From: Phormidesmis sp963710175
Lineage (GTDB): Bacteria; Cyanobacteriota; Cyanobacteriia; Phormidesmidales; Phormidesmidaceae
Direction of reading: 5' to 3'
NCBI GenBank assembly: GCA_963710175.1
Contig: CAVPZC010000002.1
Span: forward strand, 620,001-684,000
DNA: 64,000 nt
The translations under genes and the position numbers were made by a program. The notes under the pieces were generated by a model. The model had not been told where the DNA came from. It worked only from the letters and a program-made list of their open reading frames with translations, and did no database searches. The stretch's first letter is position 1. Each line of letters starts with the position of its first letter. Positions 1-8,653 of this stretch are shown one piece after another.

Positions 1-749
1 TTCTCAATCGTTTGCGGCAACAGGCAGTAGGCTCCACTGGGCAGCGGCATGAGCTGATAAGTTAACTCTCCCGAAAGAAAGATTGATTGCTCAAAAGAGA
101 ACGTTATCTCAGGCGAGTGATCATCTGAAAGCGAAAGTTCTCGAGAAAAGCTACCTACCTGTTCCCCAGCCTCTTTAAGGTCAAGCCGTATGCCGCTACC
201 ATCGGTTGTCCCGGCCAGCCACTCGCTGTAGCCTGTTGTCATCGGGCGCATATCAGCGTGGAGTATGCTGGCTTCGCCCTTAAAATACTCTATCAGCTGT
301 TGTATTCGCGGTCGGGGTTCGTCAAAGGGGGGACTGTTAGGCTGAGTCTCGCGAATCAGCGTGACATACTTTATCTGGCTGTTACCGGCGCTGCTGCCCT
401 CGTACATAATCACAAAGCGCACTCGCCTACCGCCCACCTTAATTGACATTTCTGCCCCAAACTGGCCAAAGGCCGCCCATTGCGATGAGCCCTGAGAGAA
501 TGAGCCGTCCTCAAAAAAATATACGTAGGGCGCTAGGCCAGGATGAGAAAACTCTCGTCGAGTAATATCCGTTTGGCCGTCTTCGGGCGATCGCTCTAGA
601 GTGAGCTGCATTTTGCCCGGCTCGGCCTCTTCTAACGTCAAAACGCTAGGGGTGTCTTTAACTTGTTTTCCTGCTGGGGAAAATTGAGTGAAAGAACCGT
701 GCCAGGTGCCAATATTTTGTTGGATGCACTGCCATTGAGATTGCGCCAT
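1..749 (-). CDS. DUF3598-like protein, 3' end cut by the window edge
   Basis: An open frame runs without a stop from an ATG at 749 to the left edge (249 codons), so the C-terminus lies outside. The start reads MAQSQWQCIQQNIGTW and continues with a W-x-G-S-F-T-x-F-S-P-x-G pattern and a TPSVLTLEE segment. That opening is typical, from memory, of the cyanobacterial/plastid DUF3598 proteins, predicted calycin-like beta-barrels of unknown function. Further upstream an in-frame ATG is followed at once by a stop, which supports 749 as the start. No signal peptide or membrane segment is visible. It is followed on the same strand by the membrane-protein gene at 786-1451, so the order of transcription is membrane protein then this gene. 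The family call is moderate; the reading frame is secure. Confidence 0.6.
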   Translation of the reverse strand, partial: MAQSQWQCIQQNIGTWHGSFTQFSPAGKQVKDTPSVLTLEEAEPGKMQLTLERSPEDGQTDITRREFSHPGLAPYVYFFEDGSFSQGSSQWAAFGQFGAEMSIKVGGRRVRFVIMYEGSSAGNSQIKYVTLIRETQPNSPPFDEPRPRIQQLIEYFKGEASILHADMRPMTTGYSEWLAGTTDGSGIRLDLKEAGEQVGSFSRELSLSDDHSPEITFSFEQSIFLSGELTYQLMPLPSGAYCLLPQTIE

Positions 750-785
750 TGAGATTACATAGACGAAAGAAAGAGAGATTAGAAG

Positions 786-1451
786 CTATGAGGAAACAGT
801 TGATGTTGTGGGTTCTACCTGGTTGAGAGGAGGCCGCACAGAAAGATACAAAGCAATCCCTATCAGCGGTATGAAGGTGGCTATGCCGAAGAGAATGGGG
901 CTGTTGATTTTGCGTCTGGCCATGTCATCTTTGAGCAAAGGGGCAACGACAGCGCACAGCAGGCAAAAATCCAGACTCATCACGTTGATAAAGCGGCTGG
1001 TTTGCCACTGCTCGCTAAAGTTGCGCCAGTCGCCGTTGAGCAGGCCATAGCCCACCAGGACAATGCTGCCAATGGCCAGCAATCGACCGAGCCAGGGGGA
1101 ATCGACCAGGCTGAGCAGGGTGTTTTTAGGGCCGGTGAAAGTGGGGTTGGGCTGGCGCAGGGCCAGGTAGGGCAAGAGGGCAAAGGCACCGACAGCAAAG
1201 GAGCTGACCACAAAGGGCCAGGCGGGAATTCTCTGACCTGCGCCGTCAATCAGGGCCAGGCAGGCGTAGATCATCGGCCAGATTCCCATCAGGTTGAACA
1301 GGGCGATGATGGCTGGGTTGATGCCGTCCCACTGGCCAGAGGAGAGTTTGGCAATCAGGTCGAAGGTGTCTGGCTGTTGAGGCGGTGCGAAGGCAAAGGC
1401 ATAGATGACGAAGCTGAGCCATAGCAGGCCAAAACCGATTTTTCTGAGCAT
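786..1451 (-). CDS. Conserved multi-pass membrane protein (DUF2834-like)
   Basis: The frame is open up to 1523, but the likely start is the ATG at 1451 (MLRKIGFGLLWLSFV), which begins directly with a hydrophobic helix; the upstream 24 residues are polar and arginine-rich. The 221-residue product has about six hydrophobic segments. The stretch with NPAIIALFNLMGIWPMIYA and the later IPAWPFVVSSFAVGAFALLP are the strongly conserved part of a cyanobacterial and plant-chloroplast membrane family, which I recall as carrying a DUF2834 region. Function is not established; thylakoid or envelope location is inference. It ends 37 bases before the DUF3598-like gene on the same strand. Confidence 0.7.
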   Translation of the reverse strand: MLRKIGFGLLWLSFVIYAFAFAPPQQPDTFDLIAKLSSGQWDGINPAIIALFNLMGIWPMIYACLALIDGAGQRIPAWPFVVSSFAVGAFALLPYLALRQPNPTFTGPKNTLLSLVDSPWLGRLLAIGSIVLVGYGLLNGDWRNFSEQWQTSRFINVMSLDFCLLCAVVAPLLKDDMARRKINSPILFGIATFIPLIGIALYLSVRPPLNQVEPTTSTVSS

Positions 1452-1738
1452 GGTTGGGTTAGCAGTTGCGGCAAGTGAGCGGTGAGCGCGGCCTGATTTG
1501 GGGCGGTTTGTTAAGCCGTTCAAGTTGGGCGGATGAGAGCATGTCTAAATATTTACAGTGGTTTTTAAAGTTTTTAGTGGCTATGTAACCATGCTGAAGC
1601 ATTTAGCCACAGCCCCAGTAGCTACGAACTATCTTAATACTCGGACAGGATTTTGCTCTCACCGCAATCTGCGCTTGCCACCAAAAGGGATCAGGTCGGG
1701 AGCGGGCCGAAAGGGGAGCAGTTGTATCAGGCTAGTTT

Positions 1739-2572
1739 ATGCGTTCTACAGATGTCCTACGCCTCTATGAAGAGGGCTACCGAGATTTTAAAGGTCTCAA
1801 TTTGGCCGGGGTTGATTTGAGCGGCCAGATTTTGGTGGGGGTCAATTTTGCCAGGGCAGATTTGAGCGGGGCAGATTTGAGCCGGGCCTTTTTGACCAAC
1901 GTTAATTTTGTAGGGGCGAATTTGAGCCGGGCTAATCTACAGTTTGCCAAGCTGAGCGGCAGCTGTTTTATGAGTGCGACGCTCACCAAGGCCAATTTGC
2001 AGGGAGCCTTTGGCGTTAGGGCCAATTTTACCGGCGCGAGCGTCAGTGGCGCTCAGCTAGCTCATGTCAATCTGCGAGAAGCGCAGCTCGTAGAAGCAAA
2101 CTTTAGCAGTGTGAATCTGACCGGGGCAAATTTGCGCAATGCCCAGCTGACGGGCAGCAATTTTGCCTGGGCGAATTTGACGGCGGTGAGGTTGATTGGC
2201 GGGGCGATCGCTCAAACCACCCTAACCGGTGCCAAACTAGACCACGCCTTGCTCAACGGTCTCAACTTTAGCGGTATGGAGCTAAGCGGGCTCAGCTTTC
2301 GAGCGGCTCGGTTAAAAGGTGCAAGCTTTCGGGAGGCCGATTTGACCACTGCCAACTTCTACGAAGCCAGTCTGCAAAATAGCGATTTTCAAGATGCCCA
2401 GCTAACCGGAGCCAATTTTGACTACGCCGATCTTCACCGGGCTAAGCTTAACCGGGCCGACCTGCGCCGGGTCAACCTCCAGCGGGTCGACTGGGCAGAT
2501 GCTGATTTGACTGAAGCCTGCTTTAATGAGCCCTGCCTAACCCGGTACGCATCGGCGGCCATGAGGCGGTAG
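1739..2572 (+). CDS. Pentapeptide-repeat protein, cytosolic
   Basis: A 277-residue protein made almost entirely of A(D/N)LxX pentapeptide repeats from about residue 20 to 262 (for example ARADLSGADLSRAFL). Such repeats form a right-handed quadrilateral beta-helix. There is no signal peptide and no membrane helix, so it should be cytosolic. The first 18 residues (MRSTDVLRLYEEGYRDF) are a short non-repeat cap of the kind seen in many cyanobacterial members, and the tail after residue 262 is also non-repeat. Function is unknown: some relatives bind gyrase, most have no role assigned. The gene lies 24 bases upstream of cutA on the same strand, so the two may be co-transcribed. Start chosen as the first ATG. 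Confidence 0.9.
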   Translation: MRSTDVLRLYEEGYRDFKGLNLAGVDLSGQILVGVNFARADLSGADLSRAFLTNVNFVGANLSRANLQFAKLSGSCFMSATLTKANLQGAFGVRANFTGASVSGAQLAHVNLREAQLVEANFSSVNLTGANLRNAQLTGSNFAWANLTAVRLIGGAIAQTTLTGAKLDHALLNGLNFSGMELSGLSFRAARLKGASFREADLTTANFYEASLQNSDFQDAQLTGANFDYADLHRAKLNRADLRRVNLQRVDWADADLTEACFNEPCLTRYASAAMRR

Positions 2573-2596
2573 CCTGCCGATGGGCAGCGCAGATCT

Positions 2597-2941
2597 ATGA
2601 CTGACGAACTGACGGCAGATTGCGGCATTGTTTTGACGACCGTTGACTCGGAGGCGGCGGCTGTGACATTGGCCACTGCGCTCATTGAGGCCAAACTGGC
2701 TGCCTGCGTCAATCTTTTTCCTATTCAGTCGATCTACACCTGGCAGGGGCAAGTGCAGCGCGAAGCAGAATGGCAGCTCGTTATTAAAACCCGGCTAGCG
2801 TGCTTTGAGGCGCTGTCGGCAAAGGTGCGAGAGCTGCACAGCTACGATACGCCCGAGCTGGTCGCTGTGCCGATTGTTGAGGGTGCGGCTGACTACCTCA
2901 GCTGGGTAGGGGCCCAAGTCGCTGTCTCTCACCCGGACTAA
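2597..2941 (+). CDS. cutA: CutA-type divalent ion tolerance protein
   Basis: The 114-residue product matches the CutA1 family in length and pattern: a ferredoxin-like fold that forms tight trimers. Visible marks are the opening GIVLTTVDSEAAAVTLA, the ACVNLFPIQSIYTWQGQVQ segment, EWQLVIKTR, and the C-terminal HSYDTPELVAVPIVEGAADYLSWV. CutA has been linked to tolerance of divalent metals, but its molecular role remains uncertain. It sits 24 bases after the pentapeptide gene and its last four bases overlap the end of the convergent cupin gene at 2938-2941. Confidence 0.95.
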   Translation: MTDELTADCGIVLTTVDSEAAAVTLATALIEAKLAACVNLFPIQSIYTWQGQVQREAEWQLVIKTRLACFEALSAKVRELHSYDTPELVAVPIVEGAADYLSWVGAQVAVSHPD

Positions 2942-3540
2942 AACTTGTCGGCCAGCAGAGTTTCGGGGTCGTACTTGTACCGACGGCTGTGATCGCTAGC
3001 ACCGTACAGATTAAAAGAGACGGTAGGCTCATCGCCAATCGGTGAAACTCGGTGGACGGCGTTGCTCGTAAAGCCAATAATATCGCCGGGATAGAGCATC
3101 TTTTCGCCAGCGAGCTGAATATCTTTGGGGTCATCAGCCGCCTGCCGCCAAAAGGTATTTTTTTCCTCGCCGCCGACCATCGCGACAATGCCCCAGGTGG
3201 CATGGTTGTGAATTTTTGACTGAGTGCCCGGTGCCCAGGCAACCATCTGCACGGTGATCGGGTATTCGTGCTCGCGGTAGAGAAAGTTGACCGACCAGCC
3301 AGTTTTTTTAGAGGGGGGCTTGTGCTCCATTTGCAGCCAGTAGGAGCTAATCAGCAGCTTGCGCACTAAGGGAATTATCGCCTGAATCTGCTTGGCCTCG
3401 TCGGTTTCGCGCTCTAAAATATCTTCCATATCGGTCAAAAACCGGTAGAGCCGATAGGTGCGCCCTGGCGGCTCGTCTTCAATGCTGCCAAACGATGTGC
3501 ATCGTCCATCGTCGGTGACTAGCCAGTTATAGTAGGTCAT
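2938..3540 (-). CDS. Cupin, cysteine-dioxygenase-type
   Basis: A 200-residue cupin. The metal site of the first cupin motif is visible as KIHNHATWGIVAMVGGEEKN (histidines at the HNH positions), and the second as GDIIGFTSNAVHRVSPIGDE. The arrangement resembles type I cysteine dioxygenase and related thiol dioxygenases, mononuclear Fe(II) enzymes that oxidise thiols to sulfinates. The true substrate cannot be read from the sequence; a PCO-like or 3-mercaptopropionate-type activity is possible. No signal peptide. It converges on cutA with a four-base overlap, so the two 3' ends share sequence. Start is the ATG at 3540; the FGE-type gene starts divergently 42 bases away. Confidence 0.75.
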   Translation of the reverse strand: MTYYNWLVTDDGRCTSFGSIEDEPPGRTYRLYRFLTDMEDILERETDEAKQIQAIIPLVRKLLISSYWLQMEHKPPSKKTGWSVNFLYREHEYPITVQMVAWAPGTQSKIHNHATWGIVAMVGGEEKNTFWRQAADDPKDIQLAGEKMLYPGDIIGFTSNAVHRVSPIGDEPTVSFNLYGASDHSRRYKYDPETLLADKF

Positions 3541-3581
3541 AGATTTCGATCAAAGGCGGCTAAATATCAGAGATGCTCTCC

Positions 3582-4490
3582 ATGATAAAGCTAATGAGTG
3601 GCTTGTCGCTGGCGCTGCTAGGTCTGGTAGTGGGCTGTCAGGCGATCGCCCCCGCTGATCGGTCGCTGACTCAGGTGGACTGTGAAGCGCAGGCGGGGTT
3701 TGCGTTTGTTGCGGGTGGCGATTTTATCGCGGGGAGCGATCGCACCGAGCGCGATGATGCCTACCAAATTTCAGCGGCGGGCGCTGCTGATTCGCCTGAA
3801 GACGCGCCTGCAATTGAAGCCAAATACCGGGCGCAGGGCTGGTTTGACCAAGAACAGGAACGCCAAACGGTGACTCTACCGGCCTTTTGCCTGAGCCAAA
3901 ACCTGATTACCAATGCCGACTATCAGCAGTTTGTGCAGGCGACCGGGCACCGCCAACCGAGCATTTCAGCGGCGGCGTATCAGGCTCAGGGCTTTTTGGT
4001 GCATGACTACAGCGAAGTTGTGCCTTACCTCTGGCAGGGCGGGCAGTATCCGTCCGGGCAGAGTGAGCATCCGGTGGTGCTGATCTCTTATGAAGATGTG
4101 ATCGCCTATATTGAGTGGCGATCGCACCAAGACGGGCTCAGCTACCGGCTGCCGACAGCTCTAGAGTGGGAGAAGGCAGCGCGCGGCACTGATGGGCGCT
4201 ACTTTCCCTGGGGCAGCGAGTGGCGTGACGATGGCACCAACTGGTCAAAAAATGGGCCAATGGGAACCAGTGCGATCGCTGCCTACCCCCGCAGCCGCAG
4301 CGTATACGGCATTGAAGACATGGCTGGCAACGTGTTTGAATACACCAGTACCCTTACAGATGAACCGCAGGTCATTCTCAAGGGCTGCGGCTGGGACGAC
4401 TACCCCGGCTTTTGCAGGGCGGCCTATCAACATGATCGTCCGATAGACTCAAGGCACATCTTATTTGGCTTTCGCCTGGCAGTAGAATAG
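3582..4490 (+). CDS. FGE/SUMF1-domain lipoprotein
   Basis: The frame opens at 3573, but the ATG at 3582 (MIKLMSGLSLALLGLVVGC) gives a clean lipoprotein signal with lipobox LVVGC, so the mature protein should be lipid-anchored outside the cytoplasmic membrane. The rest is a formylglycine-generating-enzyme (sulfatase-modifying factor) domain: FAFVAGGDF near the start, RLPTALEWEKAARG, YFPWGSEW, the MAGNVFEYT motif and a C-terminal HILFGFRLA. Many bacterial members are not true FGEs; some are substrate- or sugar-binding, or iron-dependent oxidases. Whether the catalytic cysteine pair is kept cannot be decided here, although cysteines are present in KGCGW and GFCRAA. mazG starts five bases after its stop. 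Confidence 0.85.
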   Translation: MIKLMSGLSLALLGLVVGCQAIAPADRSLTQVDCEAQAGFAFVAGGDFIAGSDRTERDDAYQISAAGAADSPEDAPAIEAKYRAQGWFDQEQERQTVTLPAFCLSQNLITNADYQQFVQATGHRQPSISAAAYQAQGFLVHDYSEVVPYLWQGGQYPSGQSEHPVVLISYEDVIAYIEWRSHQDGLSYRLPTALEWEKAARGTDGRYFPWGSEWRDDGTNWSKNGPMGTSAIAAYPRSRSVYGIEDMAGNVFEYTSTLTDEPQVILKGCGWDDYPGFCRAAYQHDRPIDSRHILFGFRLAVE

Positions 4491-4494
4491 CGCT

Positions 4495-5394
4495 ATGACA
4501 AATGCTGATCAAATGGCCTCTATAAACCCACAAAAAGATTCACAGATAGACCCGCAAACAAACCTACAAACAAACTCACAGACCCTGGCCGAGCTACAGC
4601 GACTCGTTTCTGTAATCGCTCAGCTGCGCAATCCTGACGGCGGCTGCCCGTGGGACTTAGCGCAAACGCCGCAAACGCTGATTCCCTACGTGATTGAAGA
4701 AGCCTACGAAGTTGTCGATGCGCTACAAAATGGCGACAAAGACGACATCGCTGAAGAGCTAGGAGATCTGTTGCTGCAAGTTGTTCTTCAGTCTCAAGTT
4801 TTTCAAGATCAGGGAGATTTTAATCTGGGCAATGTGGCTAGAGGCGTTACCGAAAAGATGATCCGCCGCCATCCTCATGTCTTCAGTGATGCAACGGCTG
4901 AGACGCCAGCGGCGGTAAACGCCAACTGGGAACAGATCAAAGCGCAGGAAAAAGCCCAGACCGAAGATCCCAATCAGCTATCGCCCAAGCTGCGACGCTA
5001 TGCCCGGTCCATGCCGCCGCTTGCTGGCGCGATGAAAATTTCTAGGAAAGCGGCCAAGGCAGGGTTTGAATGGAATACCCTGGAAGAAGTATGGGCCAAA
5101 GTAAATGAAGAAATAGCTGAACTTCGCCATGCCTTAGACCACGAATCTAAAGCTGCGCAGGAAAGTGAACTCGGCGATGTCTTTTTTTCGCTGATTCAAA
5201 TCGCTCGCTGGCGTGGGCTAGATCCAACGGCGGCTTTACAGGGTACCAATCGTCGATTTGTGGAGCGGTTTGAGCAGGTAGAAGCCCAGGCTGACAAGCC
5301 CCTGAGTGACTATAGCGCCGAAGAGCTTGAAACCTTTTGGAAGACAGCGAAAGAACAAATTGCAGCTTTGCAATCGGAGACTGCGCAGTACTGA
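4495..5394 (+). CDS. mazG: Nucleoside triphosphate pyrophosphohydrolase MazG
   Basis: The product carries two MazG (all-alpha NTP-PPase) modules: the first has GGCPWDLAQTPQTLIPYVIEEAYEVVDAL and EELGDLLLQVVLQ, giving the E-x-x-E...E-x-x-D metal site; the second has ESELGDVFFSLIQIARW. MazG hydrolyses (d)NTPs to NMPs and pyrophosphate, cleaning the nucleotide pool. Length is 299 residues against roughly 260-280 usually; the excess is a glutamine/threonine-rich N-terminal tail (SQTLAE preceded by short NPQ/DPQ repeats) that looks like a slippage-expanded leader. A later start at the second ATG (4513) is possible. Placed five bases after the FGE-type gene on the same strand. Confidence 0.95.
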   Translation: MTNADQMASINPQKDSQIDPQTNLQTNSQTLAELQRLVSVIAQLRNPDGGCPWDLAQTPQTLIPYVIEEAYEVVDALQNGDKDDIAEELGDLLLQVVLQSQVFQDQGDFNLGNVARGVTEKMIRRHPHVFSDATAETPAAVNANWEQIKAQEKAQTEDPNQLSPKLRRYARSMPPLAGAMKISRKAAKAGFEWNTLEEVWAKVNEEIAELRHALDHESKAAQESELGDVFFSLIQIARWRGLDPTAALQGTNRRFVERFEQVEAQADKPLSDYSAEELETFWKTAKEQIAALQSETAQY

Positions 5395-5396
5395 GT

Positions 5397-5480
5397 GAAT
5401 AGTCCGGGCCTCTGCTGAGGCAGACGCTTCGCGAACGACTGCGCTCGGCCCTCGGTTTCCGCCTTGCGAATTGGGTGTTT
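5397..5480. repeat. Palindromic GC-rich intergenic repeat
   Basis: Between convergent mazG and the phosphatase gene lies a short block with nested dyads, including GCCTC-TGCT-GAGGC and CGCTTCGCGAACG. It looks like the short interspersed palindromic units common between cyanobacterial genes, and may act as a bidirectional terminator or as a decoy of a dispersed repeat family. There is no T-tract typical of an intrinsic terminator. Confidence 0.35.
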
Positions 5481-5500
5481 CATCACGCGAGTCCCTTTGG

Positions 5501-7444
5501 CTATGTTCTACCCATGTCTGGGCTGACCTGGAGGCGGACGGCGATCGCACTAATATTGTCGTGCCCATTCACTTCGTTAGCTAAGGTAACGAGGTCGTTG
5601 AGCCCGGTTTCCAGCTCTTTTCTTCCTCTGGTTAAGGGGTCAATATGACTCTCCAGATAGTCTTCTACCAGGTTGTTGTCACTGAGGCCATCTGAGCAGA
5701 GCAGCAGCAGCGTATCTTCAGAAAAGCTCAGCCGGGTTACGCTCGGCACCAGATCTTCCCGACTGCGAGGGCCCAGTGCCTGCGTCAGCTGATACGCATC
5801 GGGCCGGTCGTATGCGATGTCTGGATCGACGCCGCGCTGAATTTCTCGCTGCCCTACTTCATGATCGGTCGTCATCTGCTGTAGGCCAGTGCGCCGCTGG
5901 TGCTGATACAGACGACTGTCTCCCACATGTACAACAGCCGCTTCAGTATCTTGCAAAAGCACCATCACCAGCGTGGTTCCCATCCGCTCATGACCGGCTC
6001 GCTCCTCTTTTTCATTGACTTCGTAAATTGCCTGGTTAGCCTGTTTTACGGCTTCAATTAAGATGGCTGTTTCTGGGAGAGGGCGAGCAGCGGTGGGTTC
6101 TGGTGGGGACTGGGGCCAGTGCTCGGCAAAATAGGTGGTGAGCGTTTGGGCTGCTAGCTGGCTGGCCACTTCTCCGCCCGCATGACCGCCCATGCCATCG
6201 CAGAGCACATACAGACCGCGAGCTTGAGTGCGCTGGCCACTATTGTTGGCTTGCTTCTGCTGGCTGCTAGCGATAAAAACGCAGTCTTCATTATGGTCGC
6301 GCTGACGGCCCACATCGGTTTGGCCAGCGTCGGTTAGGGCGACGAGCTTCATCGGCAGCACCAGTGTAGAGTCGCTGTCCGCAGGGGCAGGTTCGGGTAA
6401 ATCGATATCGTCCATAGTTTTCAGCTCGGCAGTTTCTAGCTCGGCAGTTTCTAGCTCGGCAGTTTCCAAGTCAACTTCTTCTAGCTCGGTAGCTTCTAAC
6501 CCGGTAGCTTCCAGATCAGATATTTCGGAGAGGGGCGGCGTGAAAGTGGTCTGTAGAGTGCCCGTAGCAGGCGATGGGGCAACAGCGGGGGTAATCGCTT
6601 CTGGAGTAGCCAGCAGCGCCTCCCCGATCGCTGCTAGCTCACTTCTAAGCTGCGTCAGGGTTTTGGCTGAAGTAACGGTCAAAATCAGCTGTCTGATTTG
6701 TCTGAGAGTTGCGATCGCCCCTCTGTGCGGCTGTGCCAAAAGTGACTGTAAAAAAACCTTCAGATCTGAGAGCTGTGGCGCTTCGGTGCCCGGCTCAATA
6801 AACTGGCGAACCCGCACTGACTGGTCGGTGTCAATGCCCAGGTTATCTGCTTGTAAAAGGCTAGAGCGCCACTGAGGGATTGGCTCTAGCGCTATCCACA
6901 AATCGGTCAGGGTATACATCCAGTAGACGTGCTGAAGCGGGTCTACGGCAGTAGAAAAAGCTTTAATTAAAGAAGACAATGGGCGCGTCAGGGTGACCAA
7001 AACGGTGGTTTCGCCCTGTTGCCAAACGTCATAAATTGGGGGCGCTGCCTCAGACAGCAGCAGGTAGGGATAGGCCGCGGCAGGCACAGCTGATGAAGCC
7101 TGAAGGGTTTTTAGGGGGACTTGAGACAGCTGAAGCAACTGGCTTTGCAGAGGCGATCGCACTTCAGGCGTCGTATCAACGATGTAGGCGCTGCCCTGAC
7201 TGAGAACGGTGAGGACTTGATAGCGATCGTCACTACCTAAATAGGCGGCTGGGCTGAGGCTGGTCTCTGACGGCGGCATCAGTCTGACTTGCAGCAGCTC
7301 GTCGGCAGGCGACTCGGCAGCCGTGGTCTCACTCGCCAGTAACCCGTCAGCAGCAGTTTCTGGCAAGTCCAGCGGCTCACCGCAGCGTTGGCAAAACTTA
7401 TGGTCGTCGGGGTTGGCGAACTGGCAGTTAGGGCAAGTCAGCAT
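5501..7444 (-). CDS. Zinc-ribbon PP2C-type serine/threonine phosphatase
   Basis: 647 residues. Residues 4-21 form a zinc ribbon (CPNC...FCQRC). A long middle region (about 25-290) has no recognised catalytic motif but resembles the kinase-like regions placed before PP2C domains in cyanobacteria. After an acidic, repeat-rich linker the C-terminal third (about 362-640) is a PPM/PP2C domain with the metal-binding motifs GRQRDHNEDC, LCDGMGGHAGGEVAS, HVGDSRLYQ, CSDGLSDNN and GHDNISAIAV, which are all intact. It should dephosphorylate Ser/Thr substrates with Mn/Mg. The linker holds an ELETA repeat made by a 15-base tandem. No membrane segment is obvious, so cytosolic. Convergent with mazG; next gene upstream is the pseudouridine synthase. 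Confidence 0.9.
   Translation of the reverse strand: MLTCPNCQFANPDDHKFCQRCGEPLDLPETAADGLLASETTAAESPADELLQVRLMPPSETSLSPAAYLGSDDRYQVLTVLSQGSAYIVDTTPEVRSPLQSQLLQLSQVPLKTLQASSAVPAAAYPYLLLSEAAPPIYDVWQQGETTVLVTLTRPLSSLIKAFSTAVDPLQHVYWMYTLTDLWIALEPIPQWRSSLLQADNLGIDTDQSVRVRQFIEPGTEAPQLSDLKVFLQSLLAQPHRGAIATLRQIRQLILTVTSAKTLTQLRSELAAIGEALLATPEAITPAVAPSPATGTLQTTFTPPLSEISDLEATGLEATELEEVDLETAELETAELETAELKTMDDIDLPEPAPADSDSTLVLPMKLVALTDAGQTDVGRQRDHNEDCVFIASSQQKQANNSGQRTQARGLYVLCDGMGGHAGGEVASQLAAQTLTTYFAEHWPQSPPEPTAARPLPETAILIEAVKQANQAIYEVNEKEERAGHERMGTTLVMVLLQDTEAAVVHVGDSRLYQHQRRTGLQQMTTDHEVGQREIQRGVDPDIAYDRPDAYQLTQALGPRSREDLVPSVTRLSFSEDTLLLLCSDGLSDNNLVEDYLESHIDPLTRGRKELETGLNDLVTLANEVNGHDNISAIAVRLQVSPDMGRT
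6423..6467. repeat. 15-base in-frame tandem repeat, three copies
   Basis: Three consecutive copies of AGCTCGGCAGTTTCT (last base C in the third copy) lie inside the phosphatase gene and encode ELETA on the minus strand. Because the unit is a multiple of three, copy-number change would lengthen the acidic linker without breaking the frame. Confidence 0.85.
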
Positions 7445-7636
7445 AGGTTCTTGAACGTTAGTTTTGACGTGTTAAATCCTGGTTTGCGGTTGCTCAAAGG
7501 GTTACTTGGGGATCAGATGGGGGCCGATGCTGTTGGCCTTATGCAAGGATTATGCCCGATCATGGCTGTCCTTATTGAGCGGCGGATTTTTATCGGTAGA
7601 CCTTTAAGGGGTGAGCCAGGTGGAAATGATGGGCTG

Positions 7637-8218
7637 CTAAGACTGGGGCAGCGATCGCCGCTCATTAGGAGTCAGCTCTCGCCACTGTCCGGGGACCAGT
7701 CCTTCCAGGGTGAGATCGCCCTGCGGCAAAAAAAGAGCGCTCCGCACCAGTCGCAAAGTCGGAAACCCCACAGCAGCAGTCATTCGGCGAACCTGACGGT
7801 TTTTGCCCTCGGTCAGAATCAGCTCCAGCCAGGCGGTCGGCACCTGTTTACGATAGCGAATAGGCGGATTTCTCGGCGGCAGCTCGGGAGCGGCTATTGC
7901 TCTGACCTGAGCCGGACGAGTGCGATAGCTGCGAATGGTGACGCCCCGACGCAGCCGCTCTAGGCTTTGCAGGTCGGGCTGGCGCTCTACCTGCGCCCAA
8001 TACTGCCGCCCGTGGCTAAATTTGGGATGGCTGAGACGGTGCTGCATCGGGCCATTATCGGTCAGCAGCAGCAGTCCTTCGCTGTCTTGATCCAGGCGGC
8101 CCACCGCGTAGACGCCTGGCACCGATATAAAGTCTTTGAGCGTAGCGCGGCCAGCCTGATCGGTAAACTGGCTGAGAACGCCGTAGGGCTTATAAAAGAG
8201 CAAATAGCGATAGGCCAC
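7637..8218 (-). CDS. rluE: RluE/RsuA-family pseudouridine synthase
   Basis: 193 residues without an S4 domain. The opening RYLLFYKPYGVLSQFTD and the catalytic stretch AVGRLDQDSEGLLLLTDNG contain the family's aspartate nucleophile; KNRQVRRMTAAVGFPTLRLVRS is the matching C-terminal motif. Absence of S4 and the compact size favour the RluE type, which modifies 23S rRNA (U2457 in E. coli); other RsuA-family targets are not excluded. Start is a GTG at 8218. It is read divergently from the small membrane protein at 8314 and lies upstream of the phosphatase gene with a gap of about 190 bases. Confidence 0.85.
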   Translation of the reverse strand: MAYRYLLFYKPYGVLSQFTDQAGRATLKDFISVPGVYAVGRLDQDSEGLLLLTDNGPMQHRLSHPKFSHGRQYWAQVERQPDLQSLERLRRGVTIRSYRTRPAQVRAIAAPELPPRNPPIRYRKQVPTAWLELILTEGKNRQVRRMTAAVGFPTLRLVRSALFLPQGDLTLEGLVPGQWRELTPNERRSLPQS

Positions 8219-8313
8219 GTAAGCAATCTTATTAATTCTTGAACTCTATTGATAAATTGTCCGAAAAGAGAGGTCAATAGATATCCTATTAAAACAATAA
8301 ATAATGACAGGCC

Positions 8314-8625
8314 ATGGATAACCCCAGAAAGTATCGGATGATATGCACCCTCACCTTTGGTGACATCTATAGCCAGATCATTGTGTGGCTGATTGTTTTG
8401 TTTGTCAGCCTGGCCGCAGCGCTGGGGTTGATGGGGGCGAGCCGACCTATTTACGCGCTGGCTACAGTCGGCCTAATTTTGGTGCTATCGCTGCCATTTT
8501 TGCTGTTTGCCTTTGTCACTACCTTGCTCAACCACATCGAGTTCAAGCTGGTAGATACGCAGGCCGAAGCAGAAGCTAGCCTCAAGCCGCAGCCTGGCCA
8601 AATGGCCAGTCAGAGCGCCGCTTAA
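8314..8625 (+). CDS. Small two-helix membrane protein, unknown
   Basis: 103 residues with two hydrophobic helices, about 20-42 (SQIIVWLIVLFVSLAAALGL) and 46-70, followed by a polar tail rich in Ala, Gln and Glu. I do not recognise a family. The N-terminus (MDNPRKYRMICTLTFGD) is probably cytosolic. It is read divergently from the pseudouridine synthase and converges on the TPR gene, leaving only about 28 bases between the two stop codons. Codon pattern and composition agree with neighbours, so I treat it as a real gene. Confidence 0.65.
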   Translation: MDNPRKYRMICTLTFGDIYSQIIVWLIVLFVSLAAALGLMGASRPIYALATVGLILVLSLPFLLFAFVTTLLNHIEFKLVDTQAEAEASLKPQPGQMASQSAA

Positions 8626-8653
8626 GGGCAAAATCTCAGACGCCTTGAAGTTT

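Noticed and set aside
1777..2025. Open frame on the minus strand within the pentapeptide gene
   Set aside because: It arises from the repeated codon pattern of the pentapeptide gene read backward; Lys/Leu/Ala-biased translation has no domain.
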